From Chloroflexota bacterium (GTDB taxonomy: Bacteria > Chloroflexota > Anaerolineae > Aggregatilineales > Aggregatilineaceae): a stretch of DNA of 64,000 nt. The stretch lies in contig JAAYCM010000094.1 of NCBI GenBank assembly GCA_012729765.1, forward strand, positions 1 to 64,000. Direction: 5' to 3'. Below the pieces are notes generated by a model that saw nothing but the letters and a program-made list of their open reading frames with translations, was not told where the DNA came from and ran no database searches. A program made the translations under genes and the position numbers. This document shows positions 56,801 through 64,000 of the stretch, one piece after another; positions within the stretch are counted from its first letter, which is position 1, and each line of letters begins with the position of its first letter.

Positions 56801-58102
56801 CACCGGCGTATTGGTCGGCGGGACCTTGGTCGGCACCGGCGTGCTGGTCGGCGGGACTTTCGTCGGCGTGGGCGGCACCGGAGTCGGCGCGCCCTGCGAT
56901 GACGTTGCAGCCAATGCCTGAAGCATGTAGGCCGGGATGAAGATGCGGCTCGGCGCTTCGGGGTTGTTTTCCAGCTTGTAGGCCTGCGCCGTCAGATTCT
57001 TGAGCACACCGGTCGTATCCCAGGCGATCAGGCCAGGGATGCCAGTGATCATGAACTTGTTAAAGCTCTCGCGCCCCGCGCCGCAGACATCACCGGCCAG
57101 TTGACTGGTGCCATAGTTGGCCAGGATATCGCGGAAGGTGGCCGCATAGTAGCGCATATAGTCGTCGCGCGCGTAGTTATTGAAGCCTTCGAGGGCCAGA
57201 TCGTTGACCGCAGAAAGCGTGATCAGGCTGTAGACCGCCGGCTGGCAGCCCCAGGGGTCCAGGCCCATATTAGGAACCGCATGGTCCCAGGTGAAGGCCG
57301 TGCCGCGCGAGGTCTTGCGCTGGACCATCATGCTGTTCAACACGCCCGCGCGCCGGTTGGCTTCGGTCAGATACGCGGAGTTGCCCGTGAGGCGATACAG
57401 GTAGTAGTAGAATCGCATAAACTGCGCATAGGGATGCGTCAGCGGCTTGTCGATGCCCCCGCGCGCCTTCCACTTGGGCAAGAACTGGTTTACAAGATAG
57501 CTCGTCCAAAAGTCGGCATGCTGACCGTAGGTGGGGTTGAACTGCGCGTTGACCTTCAACGCGTAGGCCGCCGCTGCCACCAGCGTATGCGTCAGCATCT
57601 CGTCCATGTGGTGCGTATCTTTGCCGTAGTAGATCGAGTCTTTGCTGAACAACCAGCGCCAGTTGAGATAGCCGTCACCGTTGTAGTCTTTGAGTTGACC
57701 GCGCGCGACCTGCATCAGCCGGTCGACTTCGGCCAGCAGCTTCAGGTCCCCAGTGGCGCGGAAAGCAACCAGCAGGGCGGTGATATGGTCATTCAGAGTG
57801 CGACCGATGAAGTACAGGTCGCCGCTTGAGGCAGCACTGTCCGGGTTGGGATAGGTGTTGCCATTGATCGCAGCCCACAGCCGCCGGTGCCAGATTTGCA
57901 TTTCCGGAGTGAGCTTGCTGGGGCTGAAGTTCGGATCACCCACCAATGAGAAGCGGGCGGTGGGCAGGGGATTTTCCTCAGCCTTACCCGCGAGCGGGCT
58001 GGCGAAGGACCCCACAACGATAACGCCCAACATGATGATAGAGATCATGCGGGCCAGGTAACGCTTTGACTTTCGAGTTGGTAGAGCGTGCGATGCTTTC
58101 AT
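53816..58102 (-). CDS. Giant modular secreted protein (alpha/alpha domain, LamG, PA14, repeats, jelly-roll)
   Basis: A 1428-residue exported protein. Order: signal helix (about 17-42); alpha/alpha-barrel-like domain (about 50-400); Thr/Pro/Val linker with 11-residue repeats (405-467); LamG (470-697); second Thr/Pro/Val linker (704-762); PA14 (765-902, FYTQSDDGVRLWVNDKLLIDDW); PAEV repeats (about 940-984); galactose-binding-like beta domain (994-1112); another Pro/Glu linker (1114-1187); MAM-like jelly roll (1207-1354); and a Pro-rich tail. There is no LPXTG or C-terminal anchor. The first domain matches the protein at 19627-20874 and the LamG matches the protein at 49489-52593. PA14, LamG and the beta domains suggest glycan binding at the cell surface. 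Confidence 0.9.
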   Translation of the reverse strand: MKASHALPTRKSKRYLARMISIIMLGVIVVGSFASPLAGKAEENPLPTARFSLVGDPNFSPSKLTPEMQIWHRRLWAAINGNTYPNPDSAASSGDLYFIGRTLNDHITALLVAFRATGDLKLLAEVDRLMQVARGQLKDYNGDGYLNWRWLFSKDSIYYGKDTHHMDEMLTHTLVAAAAYALKVNAQFNPTYGQHADFWTSYLVNQFLPKWKARGGIDKPLTHPYAQFMRFYYYLYRLTGNSAYLTEANRRAGVLNSMMVQRKTSRGTAFTWDHAVPNMGLDPWGCQPAVYSLITLSAVNDLALEGFNNYARDDYMRYYAATFRDILANYGTSQLAGDVCGAGRESFNKFMITGIPGLIAWDTTGVLKNLTAQAYKLENNPEAPSRIFIPAYMLQALAATSSQGAPTPVPPTPTKVPPTSTPVPTKVPPTNTPVPTKVQPTNTPVPTKTTQPQPTQPQQPPPTSLPGGTRVTNGLQVLYTFEEGSGTTVRDVSGVGTPLNLTINNASAVRWQPGVLTVNGTAVIASAGAATKVIEASKVTNELTLEVWVRPANLNQEGPARILTLSKDANYRDFTLGQGNWQQLPANFIDARLRTTTRTTNGKPSVSTAHGTLATQLTHIVYTRSNDGTAKIYINGVERASGKVDGVFSNWDTTYRLALANELTGERPWLGDYHLVAVYSRALTAAEVSQNLLVGPAYSPSQNVPPTQVPPTNTPVPPTATNVPPTATKVPPTSTKVPPTNTPVPPTVTNVPPTAEPTSVPIEPPVSGVPGLWGEYFNTIELTSPKTARADAKVDFNWLYNAPASGVNRDNFSVRWTGFVMPLHSQTYTFYTQSDDGVRLWVNDKLLIDDWNKHGVVENSGKIDLIAGRPASIRLEFFDRTKHATVRLLWSSTSQAKQVIPQSQLFHVPGGAGVAAVVEPEPMLEALPLVGEPEAVLEAPAEVPSMEIPAEVPAEVPAEIPAEVPAEVPAEVPAEVPAEVPAEPQPEAPAAPVLELQIVEAESVFVQQTGAWTAHATGLASGGSYVYSSGSLDDALTLTFTGTRLDVIYVQHAALGGMLVEIDGMPMQAVETAAAESTFGARLILGNLPAGEHTVRVYPVTGTIAIDAFAVEPQPGLVAPEVPAEIPAEPAPIEEVPAEVPAEPEAPVEVPAEVPADVIAPEVPAEVPAEPQPEAPVEVPVEPQPVLPTEIPLPEPTIAPTATPLPVGLPFGDSFDTGLGWLPVGAWQLDGYTAQSGSSWAVNTTQRGLVSVLELDGLIILGSVPNPELTFWQRAQLAPVDAVAVEMSVDYGLSWINLDYQVGTVEDWTQRTISLHGYQGQTIRLRFLVDASAPLGQEMATAGYWIDNLMIQDAPPTPTPTLLPTATPLPTLPPTAIPLPTEAPVVEVTPVPAQPVDPAPASPEAPVEAPAEVPTEVPAEAVESVPAS
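55150..55265 (-). repeat. 12-bp tandem repeat encoding PAEV/PAEI units
   Basis: About nine consecutive four-residue units (PAEV, one PAEI) lie in the giant exoprotein, read on the minus strand, with third-position variation among GCG, GCC and GCA codons. The period is 12 bp. Related but broken PAEV units recur at 54560-54750 and 53830-53900. Confidence 0.8.
55815..55990 (-). repeat. Thr/Pro/Val linker repeat (second block)
   Basis: Units of the type VPPTxTxVPP, about six copies, encode a flexible linker between LamG and PA14. A first block of three 11-residue units (VPPTNTPVPTK type) is at about 56750-56890. Confidence 0.75.
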
Positions 58103-58506
58103 AGTTACCGTCCATTCCTTCGATTTGAGTGGCTGCCCGTCCAGACTGCGGGCCGGACAACTTCACACTCAGGATGCACCCCCACGCGGCTGGCTAATCG
58201 TGCACTACTAGCTGACCGTTCAGGGGGAAGGTTTGAATTGCGTTTTCATTAAGCCACAATTCAGCCTTCATGCTTGATCACAATCCTATTCCCTTTGTGA
58301 AATCCGTAAATAGGACCATGGGACCATACCGTGCAAGGCAACTAAGCCCTGTATTTTCAGACGGTTTGAGCGGAGAAAATGCAGCAAAAGTTGTATAAAA
58401 GTCGTAAATGAGGGAAAAAATGCACAGATTGGGTACTATTGAAATTGCCACAAGCTTGAAGATGTGGGCCTGCGAAGCATAAAGAAGAGTAAGGAAAAGT
58501 TAATAA
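58103..58506. other. Divergent intergenic region between the giant exoprotein and the SIS gene
   Basis: About 400 bp, AT-rich near the SIS gene. A GGACCAT direct repeat occurs at about 58312-58326. A TATAAA box (about 58394) could be a -10 for the SIS gene but lacks a -35 at the right spacing. AAGGA lies about 12 nt before the SIS start. No RNA element was recognised. Confidence 0.45.
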
Positions 58507-59550
58507 ATGGCAACGAAACTCGAACAAGAGATCAATCAACAACCCGGTGTTCTGGCGACTCTTCTCGAAAATGAGCGCGAACACATTCATGAAATCGCAC
58601 AAAGAATTAAGAAAGTTAATCCTAAATTCGCGGTAATTGTGGCGCGCGGCACGTCCGACCACGCGGCGCGCTATGCGCAGTACACCTTCGGGGCGCTCGG
58701 CGGGCTGTATGTGGGGCTGGTAACGCCTTCGGTTACCACACTCTATAACGCCACGCCGCGCTTTGAGGACGCGCTGGTGATCGGCATCTCGCAGTCCGGG
58801 CGGTCGTTGGAGCCGACCCGTATATTGGAAGAGGCGCAGGCGTCCGGCGCGGCCCTGACGCTTTCGATCACCAACGATCCGGCGTCCCCGCTGGCCCAGG
58901 TGGCCGATCATCATATCGCGCTGCACGCCGGGCCAGAGCTGAGCCTGGCCGCCACCAAGACCTATACCGGGCAGTTGATGGCGCTGGCGCTGCTGGCGGG
59001 CTATCTGGGTGAGCCGCCCGGCTGGCAGGACGCGATCACGCAGGTCCCGGAGTGGGTGGCTCAAACGCTGGAGATGAACCACGGGACGCGCGCGGCAGCG
59101 GCTCGCTACACTTTTGCGACGCACTGCGTCACGCTGGCGCGCGGCTTCAACTACTGTACCGGGTGTGAGATCGCGATCAAGCTCAAAGAATTAAGCTATG
59201 TGGCCGCCGAAGCCTACAGCTCCGCCGATTTCCATCACGGCCCGAAGGCGATTGTCGAGCCGGGCTTCCCGATCCTGGCGATCGCGCCGCAGGGCAAAGC
59301 CTATCCCTCGATGCTGGAGTCAATCGACACGGTGAGCGCCAGCGGGGCCGATCTGGCGATCATCTCAAACGTGCCGGAGCTGCGACAGCGCGCGCGCCTG
59401 GCACTGCCGATCCCGGCGGATATCCCGGAATGGCTCTCGCCCCTGGTCGCGGTCGTGCCCGGCCAACTGCTCGCGCTGGGCCTTTCTGAGGCCCGCGGGA
59501 TCGACGTGGACTCGCCGCGCGGGCTGCACAAAGTCACGCTGACGGAATAG
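58507..59550 (+). CDS. SIS-domain protein, GlmS isomerase-like without glutaminase domain
   Basis: A 347-residue protein with two SIS folds like the isomerase half of GlmS. Visible are VARGTSDHAARYAQ (about 45), GISQSGRSLEPTRI (about 95), SITNDPASPLAQ, AATKTYTGQLMAL (about 158) and the C-terminal RGLHKVTLTE, similar to the GlmS end. The N-terminal glutamine amidotransferase domain is absent. Such stand-alone proteins act as glucosamine-6-phosphate deaminase/isomerase (NagB-II/AgaS type). It may balance amino-sugar pools for the glycan genes. Start ATG 58507 has AAGGA upstream. Confidence 0.87.
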   Translation: MATKLEQEINQQPGVLATLLENEREHIHEIAQRIKKVNPKFAVIVARGTSDHAARYAQYTFGALGGLYVGLVTPSVTTLYNATPRFEDALVIGISQSGRSLEPTRILEEAQASGAALTLSITNDPASPLAQVADHHIALHAGPELSLAATKTYTGQLMALALLAGYLGEPPGWQDAITQVPEWVAQTLEMNHGTRAAAARYTFATHCVTLARGFNYCTGCEIAIKLKELSYVAAEAYSSADFHHGPKAIVEPGFPILAIAPQGKAYPSMLESIDTVSASGADLAIISNVPELRQRARLALPIPADIPEWLSPLVAVVPGQLLALGLSEARGIDVDSPRGLHKVTLTE

Positions 59551-59654
59551 ACGTCCGGCGGAACTCAGGATTGCGCCAGGATGTTACCTTTCCGCGTTTC
59601 GATCATCTAAGCAGGTAGAATGGTCACGCTTGGACGTCTTGAGGAGAGGGAACA

Positions 59655-59882
59655 ATGGGGCTGATCGATTTTCTGGCGAGCATGAACGGGCGCATCGTGC
59701 GCATCGTGGCGGGAATCGTGCTGATCGCCGTGGGGCTGCTGGTACTTGAGGACACTGCCGGGATCGTGGTCGCAATTATCGGGGCGCTGCCGCTGCTGGC
59801 CGGGCTGTTCGACTTCTGCCTGTTTGCGCCGCTGTTCGGCCTGCCGCTGTCCGGGAGACAAATCCGGTCGCGCACGCGCTAG
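59655..59882 (+). CDS. Small DUF2892-type inner-membrane protein
   Basis: A 75-residue protein with two hydrophobic helices (about 12-32 and 33-60), opening MGLIDFLASMNGRIVRIVAG and containing FDFCLFAPLFGLPLSG. The length and pattern fit the DUF2892/YgaP-C family, whose role is unknown, sometimes linked with sulfur metabolism. A GAGGAGAGGG element is 4 nt upstream of the ATG. It is followed by the terminator at 59913-59950. Confidence 0.85.
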   Translation: MGLIDFLASMNGRIVRIVAGIVLIAVGLLVLEDTAGIVVAIIGALPLLAGLFDFCLFAPLFGLPLSGRQIRSRTR

Positions 59883-59912
59883 CCGCACACTTATATAATA
59901 TTAGGAGTAGCG

Positions 59913-59950
59913 TGCCGCCGGAACTTTGACGCCCCGGCGGCATTTTGTTT
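59913..59950 (+). terminator. Rho-independent terminator
   Basis: A perfect 9-bp stem (59913-59921 and 59934-59942) is followed by TTTTGTTT. It ends the plus-strand DUF2892 transcript and lies just past the pyrF stop on the other strand. Confidence 0.8.
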
Positions 59951-59962
59951 CCCCAAACCGGA

Positions 59963-60763
59963 TTAGCGGTAACGGTTGATCTCGTCGCGCAGCGAGCAAA
60001 CCGCCTCAGCTGGATCGTCGTCGAAGATAATGCCGCGCGACGAATTGATAATCATGCCCCGCCCGGCGCGGTCACGCCCGGCACGCACCGTCGCCTCGAC
60101 TTCCCCGCCCTGCGCGCCGACACCCGGCACCAGGAAGGTCAGCTCCGGCGCGAGCGCGCGCACCTGTTCCAACTCGCGGGGATAGGTCGCGCCCACCACC
60201 AGCAGGCAGTTGCCGTACGTGTTCCAGTCGTCGCGCACCTTCTCGGCCACGACCTGCCACAGCGGGCGACCGTCGATCAACAGGTCTTGCAGCTCGCCCG
60301 CGCCCTGGTTCGACGTGCGGCACAGGATGATGCAGCCCTTGTCGGCGCGGTCGAGAAACGGCTGCAAGGCTTCGCGCCCCAGGTAGGGATGGAGCGTGAT
60401 CGCATCGAAGCCTAACCAGTCGAACACGGCGCTCACATAGCCGGTATTGGTCGAGCCGATGTCAGCCCGCTTGGCGTCGCAGATCGTCAGAATATCGGGA
60501 TGCTCGGCGCGCAGATAGTCGAGCGTCAGCTTGAGGGCGTGCAGACCCGGCTCGCCGCGCGCCTCGTAGAACGCCATGTTCGGCTTATAGGCGCTGGCGT
60601 AGGGGTGCGTCTGCTCGATGATCCAGCGGTTGAAAGCGAACTGCGGCTCGGCTTCGGACCGGAAGCGCACCGGCAGCCGTTCGTAGTCGCTGTCCAGCCC
60701 GACGCAGACCAGCGAATTTGCCCCTTCGACGCGCGCATTATACTTCTCGATCACGCTCATCAT
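59963..60763 (-). CDS. pyrF: Orotidine 5'-phosphate decarboxylase (type 2)
   Basis: A 266-residue enzyme converting OMP to UMP. It has the substrate motif CDAKRADIGSTN (catalytic Asp-Lys-Asp set), KPNMAFYEARG, GFDAITLHPYLG and FLVPGVGAQGG. Its length and spacing fit the type 2 (mycobacterial/myxobacterial) PyrF rather than the E. coli type. The start is ATG 60763, which overlaps the pyrE stop (ATGA). The frame above it contains pyrE-derived sequence. It is last in the pyr operon. Confidence 0.95.
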   Translation of the reverse strand: MMSVIEKYNARVEGANSLVCVGLDSDYERLPVRFRSEAEPQFAFNRWIIEQTHPYASAYKPNMAFYEARGEPGLHALKLTLDYLRAEHPDILTICDAKRADIGSTNTGYVSAVFDWLGFDAITLHPYLGREALQPFLDRADKGCIILCRTSNQGAGELQDLLIDGRPLWQVVAEKVRDDWNTYGNCLLVVGATYPRELEQVRALAPELTFLVPGVGAQGGEVEATVRAGRDRAGRGMIINSSRGIIFDDDPAEAVCSLRDEINRYR

Positions 60764-61407
60764 GCCAGCCCCCGCCGCTCGGCCCAATCGTGTGGATCGT
60801 CCAGCCAGTCGCGGATCATGGCGAGATCGGCCTGACCGAGCCGCCCTGATTCGCCCGCCTGCTGCAAAATTTCCTCGAAGGTAGTCAGGGTATGCAGGCG
60901 CACGTCGGCGTGCTCGAACGCCTGGCGCGCTTCCTCGAAGCCGTAGCTGATGATTGCCAGGCAGTTCTGCACGGTCGCGCTATCCTGCCGCAGCGCCTCG
61001 ACCCCGGCCAGACTGCTGCCCCCGGTCGTGACCAGGTCCTCGACCAGCAGCACGCGCCGCCCGGCGACATCGCCGCCTTCGACCCGGCTGCGCGTGCCGT
61101 GCTCTTTAGCCTGCTTGCGCACAAACACCGATGGCCGGCCCAGCTCGTAGCCCAGGGCGGCGCTGTGCGGGATGCCCGCCGCCTCGATCCCGGCGATCAC
61201 GTCGAACTCGATCTGGTTGTCGTTGATCGCCTTCTGAAAGCCCTGGATCACGATCCGCCACTGGTCCGGCCAGAAGGGCAGCCGCCGGTTATCGACATAG
61301 ACCGGCGAGAGGATGCCGGATTTGAAGGTGATCGGGCTGGCCGGGGTGAACCCCACCGCGCCGATTGCCAGCAGAGCGCGTGCTACATCATTTTGTGTGT
61401 TGGTCAT
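60760..61407 (-). CDS. pyrE: Orotate phosphoribosyltransferase
   Basis: A 215-residue type I phosphoribosyltransferase forming OMP from orotate and PRPP. It shows SGILSPVYVDNRRLPFWP at the substrate side and the PRPP motif VLLVEDLVTTGGSSL near residue 120. The ATG at 61407 has GGAAGGG 7 nt upstream and overlaps the pyrD end by 20 bp, implying coupled translation. Confidence 0.94.
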   Translation of the reverse strand: MTNTQNDVARALLAIGAVGFTPASPITFKSGILSPVYVDNRRLPFWPDQWRIVIQGFQKAINDNQIEFDVIAGIEAAGIPHSAALGYELGRPSVFVRKQAKEHGTRSRVEGGDVAGRRVLLVEDLVTTGGSSLAGVEALRQDSATVQNCLAIISYGFEEARQAFEHADVRLHTLTTFEEILQQAGESGRLGQADLAMIRDWLDDPHDWAERRGLA

Positions 61408-62548
61408 AGAATGTCCCTTCCGCCTCATGCTCGATCACAGCCGCCGCCAGCGGCCCGCGATAGATCAGCGCCGACCAGTATTGCAGCGCCGGGATGCCCA
61501 GGCGCCTGAAGTCGTCCAGAGTCGCGCCGTCCAGCACGCCGCCGCCGCCGATCACATCGACCGTATAACCGTGCCGCGCGCGATCGTCCAGCAGCAGCGC
61601 CGCCACCTCGAGCGCCCGCGTGTGCAGCCGCCCACCGCCGATTCCGGCCAGCACATCCGGCGCAGGGGGCGACGGCTCCGGCAGGGTATTGGTCGCCACG
61701 ATCGCGCGGACGCCCGTTTCGTGAAAGACGCGCAGCAGCACGCGATACTGCTCGTCGGCCAGCGTCGGGCCGAGCTTGACCCACAGCGGGATCGCGCCCA
61801 GCCGCTCGATCACGGCACGACACAGGTCGCGCGTCCGGGCCTCGGTCTGGTGCCCGCCCGGATCGTCTTCGGTATTGGGACAGCTCAGGTTGAGCGTCAG
61901 CCATGCCGGGCGCAGATCGCGTTCGAGGAACAGGTCGAGCGCTTCCAGCACTTCGATCTGCTGCTCCGCCGGATCGTCCACGCCGGGGCTGACCGCAATA
62001 TTGATCCCGTACTGGGCGGGCAGTTCCGCCGCGTGGCGGGCCAGGAAGGCCGCTGCCGCCCGTGCGCCGGGGTTGCGCAGCCCGACGCGATTCTGGGTGG
62101 AGCGGGTCGCCACGTCGCGCCACACCACCACGCCAGGATTGCCCAGGCGCGGCCAGCGCGTGAACGATCCGAACTCCACCGGGCCGAGCAGCGCGGGCAG
62201 GCTGCGCCAGCCGGGGATGATATTCACGTCCTGCTCGACCGCACGGCAGGCGTCGCTCTCGTGCTCGAAGCCGTAGCCCTTGACCAGCCCGGCGGCGAAG
62301 ATCAGCGGGCGGGCCAGCGTCACCCCGCCGACCGTCACCGGGCGGCGCACAGAGGCCAGCCGGTCGATGCCGTGCAGCAGCCCTGCCGCCCAGGTCCAAC
62401 GATCGGCCAGCGCCAGCAGCGCGACTACATCGCTATGCGCCTGCTGCGCCGAGCGTCGAAAGATCAGCGGGCGCGCCACCCGCTCGTACCCAACCCGGTA
62501 GGCCGCCAGCAGCATCCCACGCGCCGCCCGCTCGATTGTCCCGCTCAT
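61388..62548 (-). CDS. pyrD: Dihydroorotate dehydrogenase (class 2-like)
   Basis: A 386-residue flavoprotein oxidising dihydroorotate to orotate. It has an N-terminal helical stretch (about 1-45) like the membrane-binding helix of class 2 enzymes, GVTLARPLIFAAGLVKG, QNRVGLRNPGA, TLNLSCPNTEDDPGG (catalytic-loop region), WVKLGPTLADEQYR and IGGGGVLDG (FMN phosphate site). The sequence diverges from E. coli PyrD, so quinone as acceptor is inferred. The true start is ATG 62548, overlapping the pyrC stop by 4 bp (ATGA); the open frame further upstream is a shadow of pyrC. Confidence 0.9.
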   Translation of the reverse strand: MSGTIERAARGMLLAAYRVGYERVARPLIFRRSAQQAHSDVVALLALADRWTWAAGLLHGIDRLASVRRPVTVGGVTLARPLIFAAGLVKGYGFEHESDACRAVEQDVNIIPGWRSLPALLGPVEFGSFTRWPRLGNPGVVVWRDVATRSTQNRVGLRNPGARAAAAFLARHAAELPAQYGINIAVSPGVDDPAEQQIEVLEALDLFLERDLRPAWLTLNLSCPNTEDDPGGHQTEARTRDLCRAVIERLGAIPLWVKLGPTLADEQYRVLLRVFHETGVRAIVATNTLPEPSPPAPDVLAGIGGGRLHTRALEVAALLLDDRARHGYTVDVIGGGGVLDGATLDDFRRLGIPALQYWSALIYRGPLAAAVIEHEAEGTFYDQHTK

Positions 62549-63624
62549 GATTCCCGTCCGTAGAGATTGCAGCCGAAGCCCGGCGCGACGCGCACCGCCT
62601 CGCCGTCGAACGCCTGCACACCGCGAATCCAGACCTCGCGCACCCGCCCGACGACCGGCATCCCCTCGAAGGGCGACCAGCCGCAGGCCGTGCGCAGATC
62701 GCCACGCGCGATAGTATAGCGCGCATCGAGATCGACCAGGGTATACGTCTCCGGGCCGGGCGCTACACCGAAGATGCGCTGCGGGTTGAGCGCCACCAGA
62801 TCGATCACCCGCTCCAGCGACAGGCGGCGTTCGTGCACGGCGGTCAGCATCAGGGGCAGCGTCGTCTCCAGGCCCGGCACGCCAGACGGCGGCGCATCCG
62901 ATTGTTTTTCGGCCAGTGTGTGCGGCGCGTGATCCGATTCGACCACGTCCACCACGCCCGCCGCGATCGCGTCCCACAGCGCCTGCTGATCGGCGTGCGT
63001 CTTGAGTTCCGGCTTCATGCGCCCCAGCGGGCCGAGCGTGCGCACGTCGTCTTCAGTCAAAAAGAGATGGTGCGGCGTCACCCCGACCGATACCGGCAAG
63101 CCCTCGGCTTTGGCCGCCGCCAGCAGCCTGATTTCTTCCGCCGTGCTGATGTGGCAGAAGTGCGTCGGCTGGCGATACTGCCGTACCAGCGCCAGGATGT
63201 CGGCCACTGTCTCGCCCTCGGCATGCACCGCAATCACCTTACCACCCGGCCACGCCGCGTAATGGCGCGCGCGCAGGGTCTGATCATCGATCAGCAGCGT
63301 GCCGGTCGTGGCGTTGTTGTAGATTTTCAGCCCGCAGACCGGGTCGAAGGCCGCCGCGTATTCGCCCGAGTTGTCGTCCTGGCTCGCGCCGAAATAGACG
63401 CCCCAGTCGCACACCGCCTGCCGCGCGATGGACTCCAGCTTGCGATCCAGCGCGGGCCGGTCGATGGCCGGGGGCGGCGTATTGGGCATGTCGAACACGG
63501 CCCAATAGCCCCCTGCCAGTGCCGCCGCCGTCTCGCTGAGGAAGGTGCTCTTATGTTCCCAGTCGAGATCGCGCAGATGAACATGCGGATCGAGCGGACC
63601 GGGCAGCTTCACCAGACGCGCCAT
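62545..63624 (-). CDS. pyrC: Dihydroorotase (CAD-like type)
   Basis: A 359-residue amidohydrolase closing carbamoyl-aspartate to dihydroorotate. The metal site is DPHVHLRD (His14, His16), the carbamylated Lys is in CGLKIYNNATTG, and later ligands are in HFCHISTAEE and ESDHAPHT. It lacks the long N-terminal beta part of typical bacterial class I PyrC and reads like the dihydroorotase domain of CAD. It starts 3 bp after the pyrB stop. Confidence 0.93.
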   Translation of the reverse strand: MARLVKLPGPLDPHVHLRDLDWEHKSTFLSETAAALAGGYWAVFDMPNTPPPAIDRPALDRKLESIARQAVCDWGVYFGASQDDNSGEYAAAFDPVCGLKIYNNATTGTLLIDDQTLRARHYAAWPGGKVIAVHAEGETVADILALVRQYRQPTHFCHISTAEEIRLLAAAKAEGLPVSVGVTPHHLFLTEDDVRTLGPLGRMKPELKTHADQQALWDAIAAGVVDVVESDHAPHTLAEKQSDAPPSGVPGLETTLPLMLTAVHERRLSLERVIDLVALNPQRIFGVAPGPETYTLVDLDARYTIARGDLRTACGWSPFEGMPVVGRVREVWIRGVQAFDGEAVRVAPGFGCNLYGRES

Positions 63625-63627
63625 CGT

Positions 63628-64000
63628 CTAGACCCACAATCCGCCGAGCGCCTTCGCCAGCAGGGTCATGCGGACGAACATGCCGTTTTCCATCTGCTGG
63701 AAGTAGACCGAGCGCGGGTCGGCGTCGAGCGCATCATGATCGGCGGGCGTGCCCATCTCGTGCTTGCGCGGCAGCGGGTGCATCAGAATCGTATCCGGGC
63801 GCGCCTGGGCCAGCGTCTCAGGCCGCATGATGAAGCCGTCCTTGATCGCCTCGTACTCGCTGCGGTCCTCAAAGCGCTCTTCCTGGATGCGCGTCCAGTA
63901 AATCACGTCGCTGTGATCCAGAACTTCGGCCAGGTTGTCGGTTTCGATCACGTGGACGCCGTGCGCGGAGACGAACTCCACAATGGCGGACGGCATCCGC
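63628..64000 (-). CDS. pyrB: Aspartate carbamoyltransferase, C-terminal part
   Basis: Only the last about 124 residues are in the window; the 5' part lies beyond 64000. The visible part has IYWTRIQEERF, ILMHPLPRKHEMGTPAD (the carbamoyl-phosphate/aspartate-binding HPLPR motif) and ends YFQQMENGMFVRMTLLAKAL, typical of ATCase catalytic chains. It is the upstream gene of the pyrBCDEF operon. Confidence 0.93.
   Translation of the reverse strand, partial: RMPSAIVEFVSAHGVHVIETDNLAEVLDHSDVIYWTRIQEERFEDRSEYEAIKDGFIMRPETLAQARPDTILMHPLPRKHEMGTPADHDALDADPRSVYFQQMENGMFVRMTLLAKALGGLWV

Noticed and set aside
53830..56890. Repeat-rich DNA considered as a CRISPR array
   Set aside because: The repeats are in frame, have a 12- or 33-bp period, lack unique spacers and encode protein linkers.
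58357..59124. 255-codon minus-strand frame across the SIS start
   Set aside because: Antisense to conserved SIS motifs and to the AT-rich promoter region.
61388..62977. Longer pyrD starting at 62977
   Set aside because: The first 143 codons lie inside pyrC in another frame and are Arg/Gly-rich without pyrD similarity; ATG 62548 overlaps the pyrC stop naturally.

Overview
The window looks like chromosome from a GC-rich bacterium, most probably a Chloroflexota (Anaerolineae-like) member. The reasons are an HspR-type MerR regulator in a chaperone/protease operon, secreted proteins with long Thr/Pro/Val linkers, a deazaflavin (F420)-type oxidoreductase, a CAD-type dihydroorotase and a type-2 PyrF. 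The assignment is inference from gene style, not from a marker gene. No rRNA, tRNA or CRISPR array was seen.

Layout. 1-50: 5' tip of a gene running off the left edge, perhaps a transposase. 181-3448 (minus): a VOC protein, then a stress operon read DnaJ/CbpA -> HtrA -> HspR-like regulator. 3786-6268 (plus): a DUF2207 membrane protein and a small zinc-ribbon membrane protein. 6496-8343 (plus): the BipA/TypA GTPase. 8452-10323 (minus): a PAS/kinase-like/receiver/winged-helix fusion whose kinase half has lost its phospho-accepting His. 10622-13718 (minus): DegT aminotransferase and a CapD/FlaA1-type dehydratase. 14117-20874 (plus): glucose-1-phosphate cytidylyltransferase, an SDR, three tandem paralogous zinc-site sugar methyltransferases and a membrane-anchored alpha/alpha-barrel-like protein. 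20885-42842 (minus): a long exopolysaccharide block holding a formyltransferase, HAD, ATP-grasp, PglC-like initiating transferase, a triple-GT4 fusion, a Wzy/WaaL-like protein, more transferases, a nonulosonic-acid (sialic-acid-like) set and a Wzm/Wzt ABC exporter. 43225-44931 (minus): a Wzz/BY-kinase. 45254-47657 (plus): two glycosyltransferases. 48344-53724 (plus): a lectin-like protein, a 13-motif FG-GAP propeller/LamG exoprotein and an APH-type kinase. 53816-58102 (minus): a 1428-residue modular exoprotein. 58507-59882 (plus): a SIS isomerase-like protein and a DUF2892 protein. 59963-64000 (minus): pyrBCDEF with overlapping genes, pyrB cut by the window edge.

How it fits together. About 50 kb encode synthesis, modification, export and probably surface attachment of one or more glycans. 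Nucleotide sugars come from RfbF, the dehydratase, DegT, the methyltransferases, the formyltransferase and the NeuC/NeuB/NeuA set. Assembly would use the PglC-like transferase and several GT4/GT2 enzymes. Export and length control would use Wzm/Wzt, the Wzy-like protein and the Wzz/BY-kinase. Three secreted or anchored proteins in the locus share two paralogous modules (an alpha/alpha domain and a LamG domain). They are the best candidate for a poorly described glycan-linked surface system.
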